Position numbers and translations under genes: made by a program. A DNA stretch of 64,000 nucleotides from Amphibalanus amphitrite (Eukaryota; Arthropoda; Thecostraca; Balanomorpha; Balanidae). Positions 10,791 through 21,484 of the stretch are shown here, one piece after another. Below the pieces are notes generated by a model. The model did no database searches. It saw only the letters and a program-made list of their open reading frames with translations, and had not been told where the DNA came from. The first letter of the stretch is position 1, and each line of letters starts with the position of its first letter. The stretch spans positions 1 through 64,000 of the forward strand of contig NW_024883013.1 of the NCBI RefSeq assembly GCF_019059575.1, in the 5' to 3' direction.

Positions 10791-11544
10791 GGCCTTTATG
10801 TCACTATGAGCTAAATCAAACCAATGAACTGATAATATCGGTTCAATGTCATACAGTCTTAGCTAAGGCGTTTTGACAGCTATGAGCTAGGGCCCTGTGA
10901 ATGTTCAGTGACGAGCCCCTAGAACTATTATAGATGCAGCTTTTTAAGTCCCCGTCTTTTTGCCGCTCAATGCATGGCTTCCTTATTTCGCACAGTACAA
11001 CTAACAGTTTTATTATTTTACGGCTTTATAGTTATGTAACAAATATCATGTTTATGATCCAAAACGCTGGTAAAATGCCTCAAAGCGGTGTAGCCAGGTA
11101 ACTTGATCATATTTAGGTTCGCATAACACATTATATAAGTGAACCGGCCCATTCCTTCCTGGAGCCTCGTGTTTCTTTCTGATGTAATTTCCCGTTTGAT
11201 TCTACGACCTGATAACGCCTTAGCATGTTTAGATAGGTAAAAGCGAGCTTTTTAAAAAAAAATCATTTTGCAAAAATTTTGCTTGATAGCAGCCTTGGAG
11301 TTTCCATCAATCAGTTTTCTACCACTGATTTCGTTTTTTATGGAAGTTCCCGCAATCGTATCGAACTATAGTTAGGTATCTTACCTATGGTTTGATACGA
11401 TGCTCAGGCACTACATAGGACGATGCCGAGGCATTAGACACTGCAAGTAATGGTGGCGCTTATAATGTTCAGTGTCCTCAAGTTTAGGAATCTGAAGCAA
11501 ACATGTCACTAAAGCACCAGCTAGCTTTGTATCCTAGGTTGATA
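10790..11544. other. Intergenic; one TATA-like motif
   Basis: No coding exon was recognised. TATATAAG at 11132-11139 followed by GC-rich sequence looks like a core promoter, but no downstream exon was found. Confidence 0.35.
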
Positions 11545-11945
11545 CACCTTTTTGCGTTAGCTTTTGACCATTGGACAAAACATTTGTACACATTCGCCAT
11601 ATAGGTGGCGCTGCAAATGGGCGGTTTGTCACAAAGAATCACCATTGTGCAACACTATTCGGCGATCTTCCTCTAGAACTCGACATTGAACGAATGGTTC
11701 AACATTGTGCAAAACAAATCGTCAATGGTCGAAACTAATCGTCATATGCCGAGCTGGCTCCCTCTATGCCGAAGTCTGGCGAACTGTTAAACTGTTTTGC
11801 AGATCGCTCATTTCAGTGTTCAATCTGTTTTGCTGAATGGCTGAAATGAAACACACCACGCCGGAATAGTTGTGCTCAATGCCGATTGTCGAAATGGCTC
11901 CTCAAACAGTTATGGCGAATGGTTGAATTCAAATGCAAAAAGGTG
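11545..11945. mobile_element. TA-flanked MITE, 401 bp
   Basis: The ends are inverted (left CACCTTTTTGCGTTAG, right ATGCAAAAAGGTG), and TA dinucleotides flank both sides (11543-11544, 11946-11947). This is the signature of a Tc1/mariner-type non-autonomous element. The interior is built from short direct and inverted phrases such as AACATTGTGCAA and has no coding capacity. Confidence 0.7.
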
Positions 11946-11947
11946 TA

Positions 11948-12686
11948 GTAGCCGGCGAGAGACCGTGCATCGCAGGGAGACCACAACGCAGCAGTGGAAA
12001 CTATCGGCCACGTCGGAACTATAGAACGCTGCCCCAGTGCCCCAAAGCATGCAGTCTTTGGGCCAAGTATCAGACGTGCTTGATCAAATCTTGTTGAATT
12101 TCATAAAACATTTTTTAGTTTGCTGTGCACTGTGCAGGATAGCATTTCGAAATTCGACCAACCTTAGCCCCAGGATAAAGTTGTACGTGTGTGTGCCAAT
12201 TTTGAATCGATATCTCTGTGCCGAAACTCAGCGCTAAGAGCGTAACGTTTAGGTGTAGGTAGGTATTTATTTACAAAGCGCGCCTCACATAACAAAGCGA
12301 ATATATCTATCAATATCACTGTAACTACCTATATAAGCACAAAAAGAGAATTCGTCAGTCAATGCGTACAAGTACAAGTCCGCTACTAATAACGCACCGA
12401 AATTATCGCACCGACATTCTTATTTCTTAGCGCTCTCTCATGTAACAAGAAAAATCAGCACCAAAAGAAAAGAAAGCACAACTACAACGCGCACACCATG
12501 CACACAGCCTTGTGCTGGCATACAAACTCACTAACCACTAACAGCAGTTGATGAATAATGGGTGTGACGATGCAAGGACAACATGTGATGAATAATTCGA
12601 AACACCTAGATACATCACAATGCCTCGTGAGCATTTCCAGCCAAACTGCTTTCACTCTCCATAGGAATGTGAATGGTTTTCATGGA
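11948..12686. other. 3' flank of mucin-like gene with candidate poly(A) signal
   Basis: No gene. On the minus strand AATAAA lies at 12266-12271, about 420 bp past the stop of the mucin-like gene, and may end its transcript. Confidence 0.4.
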
Positions 12687-14673
12687 TTAGAAGTTCCATG
12701 GTAGAGTGAAGGAAGGCTTTCTTGCCTTTGGCAGGCCCTTGAGCACCTTTTCAGTAGATGGTTCGGCTGAGGTGGGCGTCGGACTGCCAGTGGTCGGGGT
12801 TTGAACACTCGGCTCTGGCTCTGAGGCGGTGGAAAGGTCCCCTGGTACGGCGGTTGATCCGTAGATCGGCTCCTCTTCAGTGGTGAATGCCGGGACAACC
12901 GTAGTAGATTCCTGGCCTGCCGTAGTAGACTCTCCGCCAACCGTAGTGGATTCCTGGCCTGCCGTAGTGGTTATATCGTAGTCCGATACCGGGAGAGTGG
13001 ATGCTGTATCAGTAAAAATGGGCTGAGGTTCAGTTGAAGAGAGCTCTGTTTGAACTGTGGTGGAGGGTTCGTAGCTGGGCTCAGCTTCGGTAGATGTTTG
13101 AAAAGTGTTCAAATATCCGTCAGTGGATGGCCCGTTGGTGGGCAAAGGTTCAGTTGACACTTCATAGACGGGTCCCACTTCTGTAGACGTCGCCGGGATT
13201 TTCTGCGCGTATATAATTTCAGGATCAGGATTGGGGAGATTCGGTTTAGCGTTAACGAATTGCGACGCAGCGGTGTCAAGCTCTGGATCAGCAACAATGT
13301 CCTGCTGATAGTTTGGCTCGGTTGTGACTGTCCGTTCAAAGCTTGGCTCGGTTGTAATGGTCGGTTCATAGCTTGGTTCAGCTGCAGCGGGTGCTCCATT
13401 GTTGGTCTGAGTAGGAGTGAGTAGCAGTCCATCTGTTGAGGGCGCCCGTTCACCCGTAGCCGTTTCGGGTTCACCTGGTGCGGGCACTCCACTGCCGGCT
13501 CCGCTCGCGATGGGCTCCGGCTCACCTATGGACGGCTGTAGCACAGCTGGGGTCGGCAGTTCAGCGCTCTGTCCTGGAGTCGGCGATCCAGCCGTGTCGT
13601 ACCCACCGAGAGCCGGCACGGTGTCGACCTGACCCGGCCCCGTGGGCACCTCCGGCTCCGGCCCCCGCTCCGGGATCAGGGGTGCCGCCTGGTCCGGAAC
13701 TGACCCAGAGTCCGGAACCGCAGGCTGGGCCGGGACTGAACCGAAGTCCAGAATCACCGGCTGATCCGGAATTGACTCGGATTCCAAAGGAGCCGGTTGC
13801 TGCGGGACTGACCCAGAGTCCGGGGCCGCAAGCTGGTCCGGACTTGACCCGGAGTTCGGGGCCGACGACTGGTCCAGGACCGGCCCGGAGTCCGGGGCCG
13901 ACGGCTGGTCCCGAATCGACCCAAAGTCTGGGGCCGCAGGCTGGACCGGAACTGACCCGAAGTCCAGAATCACCGGCTGGTCCGGAATTGACTCGGATTC
14001 CAAAGGAGCCGGTTGCTGCGGGACTGACCCAGAGTCCGGGGCCGCAGGCTGGTCCGGAATTGACCCGGAGTTCAGAGGAGCCGGCTGCTCCGGGACTGGC
14101 CCGGAGTTTGGGGCCGCAGGCTGGACCGAGACTGGCCCGGAGTCTGGGGCCGCAGGCTGGTCCGGGACTGACCCGGAGTACGGGGCCGCCGTGGTGACGG
14201 TGGTCCCCTGCCGACGCGCCTTCTCAGCCTCCCGCTCCTCGGCCGTGAACGCCGTGCTGGTAAACCCGGTGGGGTTGCCGAACGGTTTTATGTGCGGCGG
14301 CGGCGGCGGCAGCGCCGGGTCCACCGGCGGCTCCGTGGTAAACAGCAGGGAAAGGCTACCCGACGCAGGACCGAACCCCTGGGTCTGCGGCTGCGGGTAC
14401 GCCGCGGCGCAGGCCACCAAACCCACCAGACCCCACAGCACCTGAAACAAAATCGCCGCCGATTAAACCAACACATCTGTCACGCCAACAGGATCGAAAA
14501 CAAGTTTACAATAGACACTTTGATCAGTTAGGTATGCTTCACCAAATTGTGACGGTAATCATAGGTAATGAAGATTTATATTCATGTTGTGTAACTGCCT
14601 CCCACTTAACAAACAATTAAGTCTTGGCTTAGAAACCTCTAACGCATCAACTGCCTTCGTCACCTACCTTCAT
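12687..14673 (-). CDS. Secreted mucin-like protein with fourteen 12-aa repeats (two exons)
   Basis: Exon 1 is Met-Lys only (14668-14673, donor GTAGGT). Exon 2 begins at 14441 after TTTTGTTTCAG and ends at 12687, giving about 586 aa. MKVLWGLVGLVACAAA is the signal peptide. Residues about 90-257 are fourteen exact-length 12-residue units of the type DSGSVPDQPAAP; units 5-7 and 11-13 are near-identical, showing a 216-bp internal duplication. Then comes a Thr/Ser/Glu/Pro-rich section with short motifs such as TTAGQESTTV and EPSYEP, suited to O-glycosylation. The C-terminus turns basic (KVLKGLPKARKPSF). Cysteines are absent from the mature chain as far as I can see. An extracellular, acidic, mucin-like role in cuticle, gut lining or secretion is inferred from composition; no named family is recognised. 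Confidence 0.8.
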
Positions 14674-14764
14674 ATCAGCGCACTCGTCCAAGGATGCAGT
14701 CGCTGCACTGGCTGGCTGTTGCTCGTCCACAGGACGTCTGCCGACACGCCAATGTCGCGTGTCT

Positions 14765-14770
14765 CTTATA
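14765..14770 (-). promoter_or_regulatory. TATA box of mucin-like gene
   Basis: On the minus strand the sequence reads GCCTATAAGAGA, 92 bp before the ATG at 14673. The core is the same as in the YVPP promoter. Confidence 0.6.
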
Positions 14771-14779
14771 GGCGCCCGG

Positions 14780-15325
14780 AGCAGACGGAAAACTGGCGCG
14801 CTCGCGAGCGTATCGTCGCCATATCGTCCACGACGCGCCGGTTCGTACCGGGAACTCGACGACGACGCCGACCGGCGCGCCAGCGCCATTCCCGCGCGCA
14901 AAAATCGCCCGCCCAGCAAAAATGACGGCCTGCTGGCGTGCAGAGGCCCCCGATCTAATGGTCCATTGGTTGGTGTCCTGTTGTAACTGCGGTATACGCT
15001 AGTATATGTACCTAAGTACATACGTATATTTGCAGATCGGAGGAAAATATACCGACTTATATGTAGAAACGTAATGCAGTTTATAGCATTAGCAGATCTC
15101 ATTGATCAACTGAAGCGGGAAGCCTCTGACACTTTGGAAACACAGAGGTGAAAGTGATAGGTTCTGACATTCCTTACACTCTCATTCAGGCTAGACACAT
15201 GCTTGCGAAGCAGTTCACAGGTCAACGCGGGTTCATGTGTACATATTACAAGGGATTATAAGGATGGCCAATGGTCATACTTCACAAGCATTCCGCATTC
15301 GACGGTATTTTGGCATAGGTATATA
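14780..15325. other. Upstream region of mucin-like gene, no gene seen
   Basis: A GC-rich stretch (14790-14950) continues upstream of the TATA box and then turns AT-rich. Open frames are short. The GC-rich part probably belongs to the promoter. Confidence 0.4.
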
Positions 15326-16625
15326 GGGGAAAGTGGGGTAAAACGGTCAGGGTAGGTAAGACCGGTAAGTCGGGCACCCCCTCTGCCGACCAAACCAATA
15401 GCGCTCTGCGCTACGAGCGAGAAAAATTAGGACCAGAATCGCCTTTCCCACCACACACCACCATCGAAGCCTGGTGACTTGTGTTCCGTCAATTATCTTT
15501 TCTTTCGATTTCTTTAAAAACACTAATTTCATTGAAAGCACCCATAGTTTATTGTGCAAGCTTTTGTGTGCAGCACAGTAAAGTTAAAAAATCGCAATCA
15601 CTTGTGGCACACTCATATGCCACCGGTGTTCATTTATCGTGGATCTAGAAAAATCGTGCTGAACTTCTGAAATTGAGTTTGGCGTAAGACGGGGCAAGTA
15701 TGGATCCAATGGGTCTGTAATGGTGAAAATATTTCTGTTACTGTAGGAAAAAAGAAGCATTTCTGGTGAAAATATGTTCGATTTCGATACTCATAGATGT
15801 ATCAGCAATATTCCTTCGGTACAATTTATCCTCTTACAATGAAAATGAAAGACGGCTTTACAAGGCTTCTGAACTAGGGCCTATATACAAGCATACGCAT
15901 TCTGCACCAATCTCGTACGTTACCTTTTCCGAAGCACTTGAAACCAACGAGCGACTGTATCAATACGGTTAATCTCGGGTATTTATTACCATCTGTGCTG
16001 GTCGGTGAAGGTGCCTGGCCGTCTTACCCTACCCATGTCATGTGGCCGTTTTACCCCATGAGGTGGGGCAAGACGGTTTTTTTTTTGCAAGGTTTTGCAA
16101 AAATAGCTACAGATTATTTGTTGCATCAGCTCTAAGTTTCATCTTCCGGCAAATGGAATTAAACTGCCTATATGGTCGGTGAAGGTGCCTGGCCGTCTTA
16201 CCCTACCCAGGTCATGTGGCCGTTTAACCCCATGAGGTGGGGCAAGATGGTTTTTTTTTGCAAGGTTTTGGAAAAATAGCTACAGTTTATTTGTTGCATC
16301 AGCTTTAAGTTTCATCTTTCATCAGTTTTCATCAGTTAAGTTTCATCATTTTTGATTTTGTATTATGGGACACTAGCATTGACGAAGATACAGGGTGATC
16401 AATAATGAATGACATAAACTTAGCCCCCAGGAGATGCACATAATATAAATTTTAACACATAAACAGCACACCGTTAGAAAGAGAAATGTGGGACATTTGA
16501 CATGACATAAACGGAAGTCAGTTGTGACACTTCGTTTGTCTACAGGAGGTGCTCGAAGTGGCCTTGCTTCTCCGCGCGGCAGAGCCCGGCCATGACCTTC
16601 GCTCCGGGTGCCTCCTTGTATGGAA

Positions 16626-16859
16626 TCAGCTGCTGTGGATTATTCGGCTGCCAGGAGATTGCATCCTCCCTGTGGGTGCTTGCTGTAGCGCAAACCACTT
16701 ATCGTCACTCCAGACCACCCATTCGAAACATTTTTCCGCTTCACTGAGCCAGAAGGTGCACGCTTCCAGCCTCGACACTATGCTGTCAGCGGAGAGGACG
16801 GTCGTTAGGATCGGGCGATATGGTTTCCAGTCGTTTCTTGTGCAGAATCGCCCACACAT
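16626..16859 (-). pseudogene. Tc1/mariner transposase remnant
   Basis: The minus-strand frame includes EWVVWSDDKWFALQQAP, which matches the region around the first catalytic Asp of Tc1/mariner DDE transposases (typically ...FSDEKxF...). Only about 77 residues remain open; the second catalytic Asp and the Glu are not in this frame, and the hAT insertion disrupts the element. It is a dead copy from the surrounding mariner-like element. Confidence 0.6.
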
Positions 16860-17178
16860 TTCAAAAAGTCATTCCCAGGTTTCCTGAAGCACTGCGAAAC
16901 TGGATGTCGGGCTGATTTTTGAAGAATTGTTAGACACTCTGCACCTCGCAAGTACCGGCAATGGCCCAGCATCCCTAATCACCCTACAGTCCGGAGTTGT
17001 TTCTTGCCTGGACTTGAGCTTGTGGCCCCAAGCAGCTCAAGAAATCGTGGAGAGAACTCAAGACCCTTGATGAGCTGAATGTTGTTGTTAGTCATCGAGG
17101 ACTACGCCCTCACGATGGTCGTAAACCATCTGAGACGCATGGCGTGGCACACCCGGCGCCGGGCCGAGCTCTGCTGCG

Positions 17179-19533
17179 CAGGGGCGGATCCAGCCGATCC
17201 GTTTGGGGAGGGCAAAAGTTTCCGACCTATCCGACAACCCCTATCCGCCCCCGCACTGGGAGGAATGTAAGATAAATTTTGGATGGGGATGCAAAATTTT
17301 CTCAAGGGGCCCCACTGAAGGTTTTGGGCCCCTTTACTTTTTCAAGCTGTCAATCATCGATTTATGAAAACCAAAAGTTAAGGAAACAATTCATACAGGA
17401 AGTTATCCGAAATGTTTGCATATTTCAGTGAACCTAACAAAATCACAGCATACCTAAATAAGTGAAATGCAACAAGTTTTTTTTTTTACTGGGTGATTTT
17501 TCTTATGCTAACCACCACCCGCAAGCCTCAAACCACTTTTCTGGATCCGCAGTGGACCTTTGAGAGCCCTACGGGTCCGCTCTTGCAAGACCGTTAAAAA
17601 ACCTCTGGAAACTGAATGACTCAATGGAGGCTCCTCCAGAAGCCTTCACGACTTCTCAGATTGAATGAGTCCCCGACCAGGGTCGGTTCCTCAGAAGGTG
17701 CTGAAGGGTTTCAGAAAGCAGCGTAGGCTCGAGAGTCTGGAAAGTTCTCAAAGACCGGCATCGGACCCAAAAAGCCTGTATGGAGGCCCTCAAAAACCGG
17801 GATAGAGGCCAAAGGAGCTGATGTTTAGCCTAAAGAACCGGTGTGGAGGAAAGGGTAGGAGTCTGAGTGGGGCCTTCAGGGGCAAGCGTTAGGGCCCCAA
17901 AAGTATGTGTGAAGCTCTTGGAGGCAGGTAGGCCCCTGGAGCGTGCATGGGGTCCCAAGAGCTCGCATGTGAGCCCAAAAATTCGGCTTCATGTCCGTGG
18001 AACATGCATGGGGATTCTTAGAAGCCGCTTGGACACATATTTGATGGGTCGTGGGTACCAAGATCGATGTAATGGTCCTAAAAGCCGGTGTAGGGCCAAG
18101 AAGTTCCGGTGTTGAGACTCTCAGAGGCCGGCGAAGGGGCACCAGGAGCGGATACAGTGTCTCAACAAGCCTACATGGGACTTGACAATCAGTGTGGAAT
18201 CCCACGAGCCTGCGTAAGCCCTCAGAGACCTTTGTAAGGCCCTCAAAGGTCGTTGTGAAGTGCCTTTGAATCTGAAATCTTCGCGGGGCCCCGAGGCCAG
18301 CATGTCCCCTGCCTGCGTTAAGGCCCTCCAGAGGCCGTCGTAGGGTTCTTCATAGGCCAGCGTGGGCCCTTGGATCCTTCGTTACAGGACTCTCAGAGGT
18401 CAGCATGACCCCTGCAATCTGCCTGCGTTGAGGCCAGATCAGATGCCGTCGTGGGGCCCTCAGACGCCAGCGTGGGCATTTGAAGCTTGCATTGGGTCCT
18501 AGAGGCCGTCGTAGGGGCCTATAGATGATAGAGGTCGTCGTGAGGGCCCTCAGGGACCGTCTCGGGTGGAATCACTGTGGAAATTGTTGTGAGGGCCCTT
18601 AGAAGCCTTCAAGAGGACTATCAGAGGTCATCATGAAGATCCTTGGCCATCATGACGGTCTTCATAGGCCCTGGGACCTCAGGTATCTTTGCAAGGCCCT
18701 CAGAGGCTGTGGTAAGGACATCAGAGTCCATCGTTAGGGCCATCAAGAGACCGTCACAGGTTCCTCAGATGCCAGCATAGCCCCTGCAGCCTGGTTGTGT
18801 TGGGGCCCTCAGAGGCCGTCGTGGGCCGTCTAAAGCCCGATGGGCACTCAGACCTGAGATGGGTCTAGGACCGTGTCACGAGGGCCCTCAGAGATCGCCG
18901 TGGGGGCCCTCAGAGGCAGCGTAACCCCTGGAGTCTTCGTGGGGTCCTCAGATGCCGTCATGGGGCACCAAACGCGGTTCGGGACACTCCTAGCCGGTGA
19001 GGGCCCCAAAGACCAGCATAGGGCGCTCCTGACCAATAACTGGACGTCCGATGATCGGTGATCCCACATGATCGTTCGTTTCCCGATCACTGGTTTTTAG
19101 GATAAAATGTATTTGGTGGTGTGACAGGCCTCTTATACGGCTTTTGGAGGATGTAAAAAGCTTTGTTTGCACTCCAATGTTTTCCATGGGTCTGGAGCTG
19201 AAACCCCTGCACCCTCTATCCAGATTTCCGCTGCCCTTGAGCACCGAGATGACCAAACGACTTTACAACGCCACACTATCTACATGCAATCAGTTCAGGG
19301 AGTTCGATCTATTAACAGCATTCTGGCATAAATCATCACCAGCGAGCGTCCAGCTCCTTCCTTCGGAATGGCCGTCACCGAAAGTCCTGCTTTTCGTCCA
19401 GATAGTCCTCGACGCCGTATTCAATTTTATCATCTCTATATGCTTTGGGAGGGGCAAAAGGACAGTCTTGCCCACATGATTTAGCTTTGGGGAGGGCAAA
19501 TGCCCATTTTGCCCTCCCCTGGATCCGCCACTG
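17179..19533. mobile_element. Non-autonomous hAT element with perfect 8-bp target duplication
   Basis: The left end CAGGGGCGGATCCAG (17179) and the inverted right end CAGTGGCGGATCCAG (ending 19533) differ by one base. CTGCTGCG lies directly outside both ends (17171-17178 and 19534-19541). An 8-bp duplication with CAGGGGCGG-type ends is diagnostic of the hAT superfamily. The interior is mostly a degenerate tandem repeat with no transposase. Confidence 0.85.
17560..19060 (+). repeat. Degenerate GC-rich tandem repeat inside the hAT element
   Basis: The phrase GGGCCCTCAGAGGCCGTCGT and variants recur tens of times at irregular spacing of roughly 30-60 bp, alternating with GCCAGCGTGGGC/CCCCTGCAGCCTG-type words. 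It is old and diverged. Reading frames in it are repeat artefacts. Confidence 0.65.
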
Positions 19534-19944
19534 CTGCTGCGCGTAGAGGAGTGGGCACTTCAAGCACCTCCTATAGACAATAGACATACGAAGTGTCACA
19601 ACTGACTTTCGTTTGTGTAATGTCAACTTGTCCAACATTTCTTTTTCTAACGGTGTGCTGTTTATGCATTGAAATATGTATTATGTGCCTCTCGTGGGGA
19701 CTAACTTAATGTCATTCTTTATTGATCACCCTGTATGTTCGAAACGCGTTTGGGAAGGCTTTCTATAATACAGTACCTTTATATTTAAAAAAGTTTCACT
19801 TATCTAGCCAAGTTTCATCTTCTGGCAAATGGAATAAAAAGGGTTTAAAAAAGGGTTTCACTCAGTTTCGCGTCTCTATGTTGTTTTTAACCGGCCGAAA
19901 AAATGGCTCCATAGTTAGGGTGCCCGTCTTACCCCACCCTCCCC

Positions 19945-20557
19945 TAGCTATAAAGCCTATACAGGTAGGGATAAATACACGCTGGTATTCCACATAGTGC
20001 CACAGTGTATGTCTATAAATGTCTAGTAGGTATACGGCGCTGGTCAATGGCCATACCGACCAGATGATAACCGGCAATCGTAGGTATAGAAATTCTTCAA
20101 CCAGCATACTTGATAACGAGGCTACGTTTTCAGCACGTTTAATTTCCATAAGTGAATTGCCGTTTGAAGGTGCCGTTTAAAATGGTAGTTTGACCGTCAC
20201 CCGGCACATCCGCCGGTCGGTCGGTCTCCCCACAACTGAGGCCTCGCGAGGGCCAGGTGTTGTCCAGTCGGACCCCCCCTCACCACCCCACCCCAGCACA
20301 TTCGTCACAACAATACTGCTTGTGTTTTCCGCCGGCCGTGGTCAGGATGTCACCACCAGTTACGCTACGGGCGCCCACGCGGAAAACAACTGACACGGAC
20401 CATAATAGGCAACGTGAGCTCGAATCGTGGCACGCAGTCGGAAATTAGCCACCGTCGCGTGCCAGCCTTCAAAGCGTTAAGAAAATGCCAACAGTGATGA
20501 ATAACTGTTTTTTTTAGTTTAAGACATGGAATCAAGTAATTAGCAGGCAAACAGTTA
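19945..20557. other. Intergenic, no gene seen
   Basis: Mixed sequence with a GC-rich patch at 20190-20460. No coding exon was recognised. Confidence 0.4.
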
Positions 20558-21484
20558 GGGGAGACCCGGGAGGTATGGGCCCCCTGGAGGTATGGGCCAT
20601 CGCAGTTTTGAAGAAGTGTTGCGTATTTCTACACATTTGACGGCGTTAACTGGTAGCAGCCATTCCGTTATACATCCCACGTGATTTTCAAAATCTTCCT
20701 CAGTCTTTTTTAGCAACGAGCGGTGATAAAGCGTTTTTGCCCTCTTCGAGTAAAATACGGTACATACAGAAAATTCGTGATAAATTTGAACCAGGCTCGT
20801 TTTATGATGTCAGACCATCGCTAAGATAAAGTTTAAAGCATGCAAATTAAGACTGGATAGACAATTTGAAGCTTTCTTGCAAGATTATGAGCTGAGGTAG
20901 GTGCACGCATATTCTGGCCTCCTAACCGAGAGGTTCGGGCCACCCATCCGGTCGATCCTAAATGAATAAAAAGATGCTTTCATTGAATGTCCCCGTCAAT
21001 AAGTTTTATTTTTGTCGCGCAGGGTCGAAAATTTAACTTCAAATTTCATTCGGACAGAAAAATATTATTGATCTTATGTCATGGCGCATGCTTGAGTTTA
21101 CCAAAATACATATGAGCCCAAGTGACCTCCATGAAGTAAGCTGTTGGCCGCTTATGTGGTTCCTGGGCTCTAAGAGAGATCAAGGTAGATACCAGCTACG
21201 AGTATTGTTCTCATTGTCGAGAAAAGAATATGAAACATGGCACCGGCCCATACCTCCTGGGCCATGGCCCATACCTCCGGGTTATTTTAATGGATCGAAA
21301 AAGTGCATGATTTATTGAAAGTTATCTCGAGACAAAATAGTTGATCCCAGATGCCTTATATCCGGCACACATTGCAGACGAAAGGCAATTTCACGTACAC
21401 AGAGTGAAAAACTGGGTCTAGCCACTGCCCACTGGAAGAAAATTGCCTTTTCACAAAACCGGCCCATGCCTCCCGGGTCTCCCC
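20558..21484. mobile_element. TIR element with 'GGAGGTATGGGCC' phrase
   Basis: GGGGAGACCCGGGAGGTATG at 20558 is inverted at the right end (CATGCCTCCCGGGTCTCCCC, ending 21484), with TA flanking both sides. The sub-phrase GGCCCATACCTCC recurs internally, for example near 21244-21280 in both halves of a doublet. It shares the GGGGAGA terminus and TA target with 15326-19944 and 52608-54262. No coding. Confidence 0.75.

Larger units (their letters stand above)
16391..19733. mobile_element. Mariner-like element with long TIRs, inserted in the outer element
   Basis: CAGGGTGATCAATAATGAAT at 16391 is matched in inverted orientation at 19714-19733, and TA flanks both sides (16389-16390, 19734-19735). 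Similarity between the two ends continues for roughly 200 bp (shared phrases CATAAACAGCACACCGTTAG and CAGTTGTGACACTTCG), which is long for mariner. It carries a transposase fragment and was itself hit by a hAT-type element. Confidence 0.8.
15326..19944. mobile_element. TIR element with 'GTGGGGTAARACGG' phrase, host of two nested insertions
   Basis: Left end GGGGAAAGTGGGGTAAAACGG (15326) and right end, reversed, GGGGAGGGTGGGGTAAGACGG (ending 19944) are inverted, and each is flanked by TA. Inside, versions of the phrase recur in both orientations (for example GTCTTACCCTACCC near 16021 and 16196) within a 174-bp tandem duplication (starts near 16000 and 16174). Minus the nested insertion at 16391-19733, the element itself is about 1.3 kb and non-coding. 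Confidence 0.7.
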
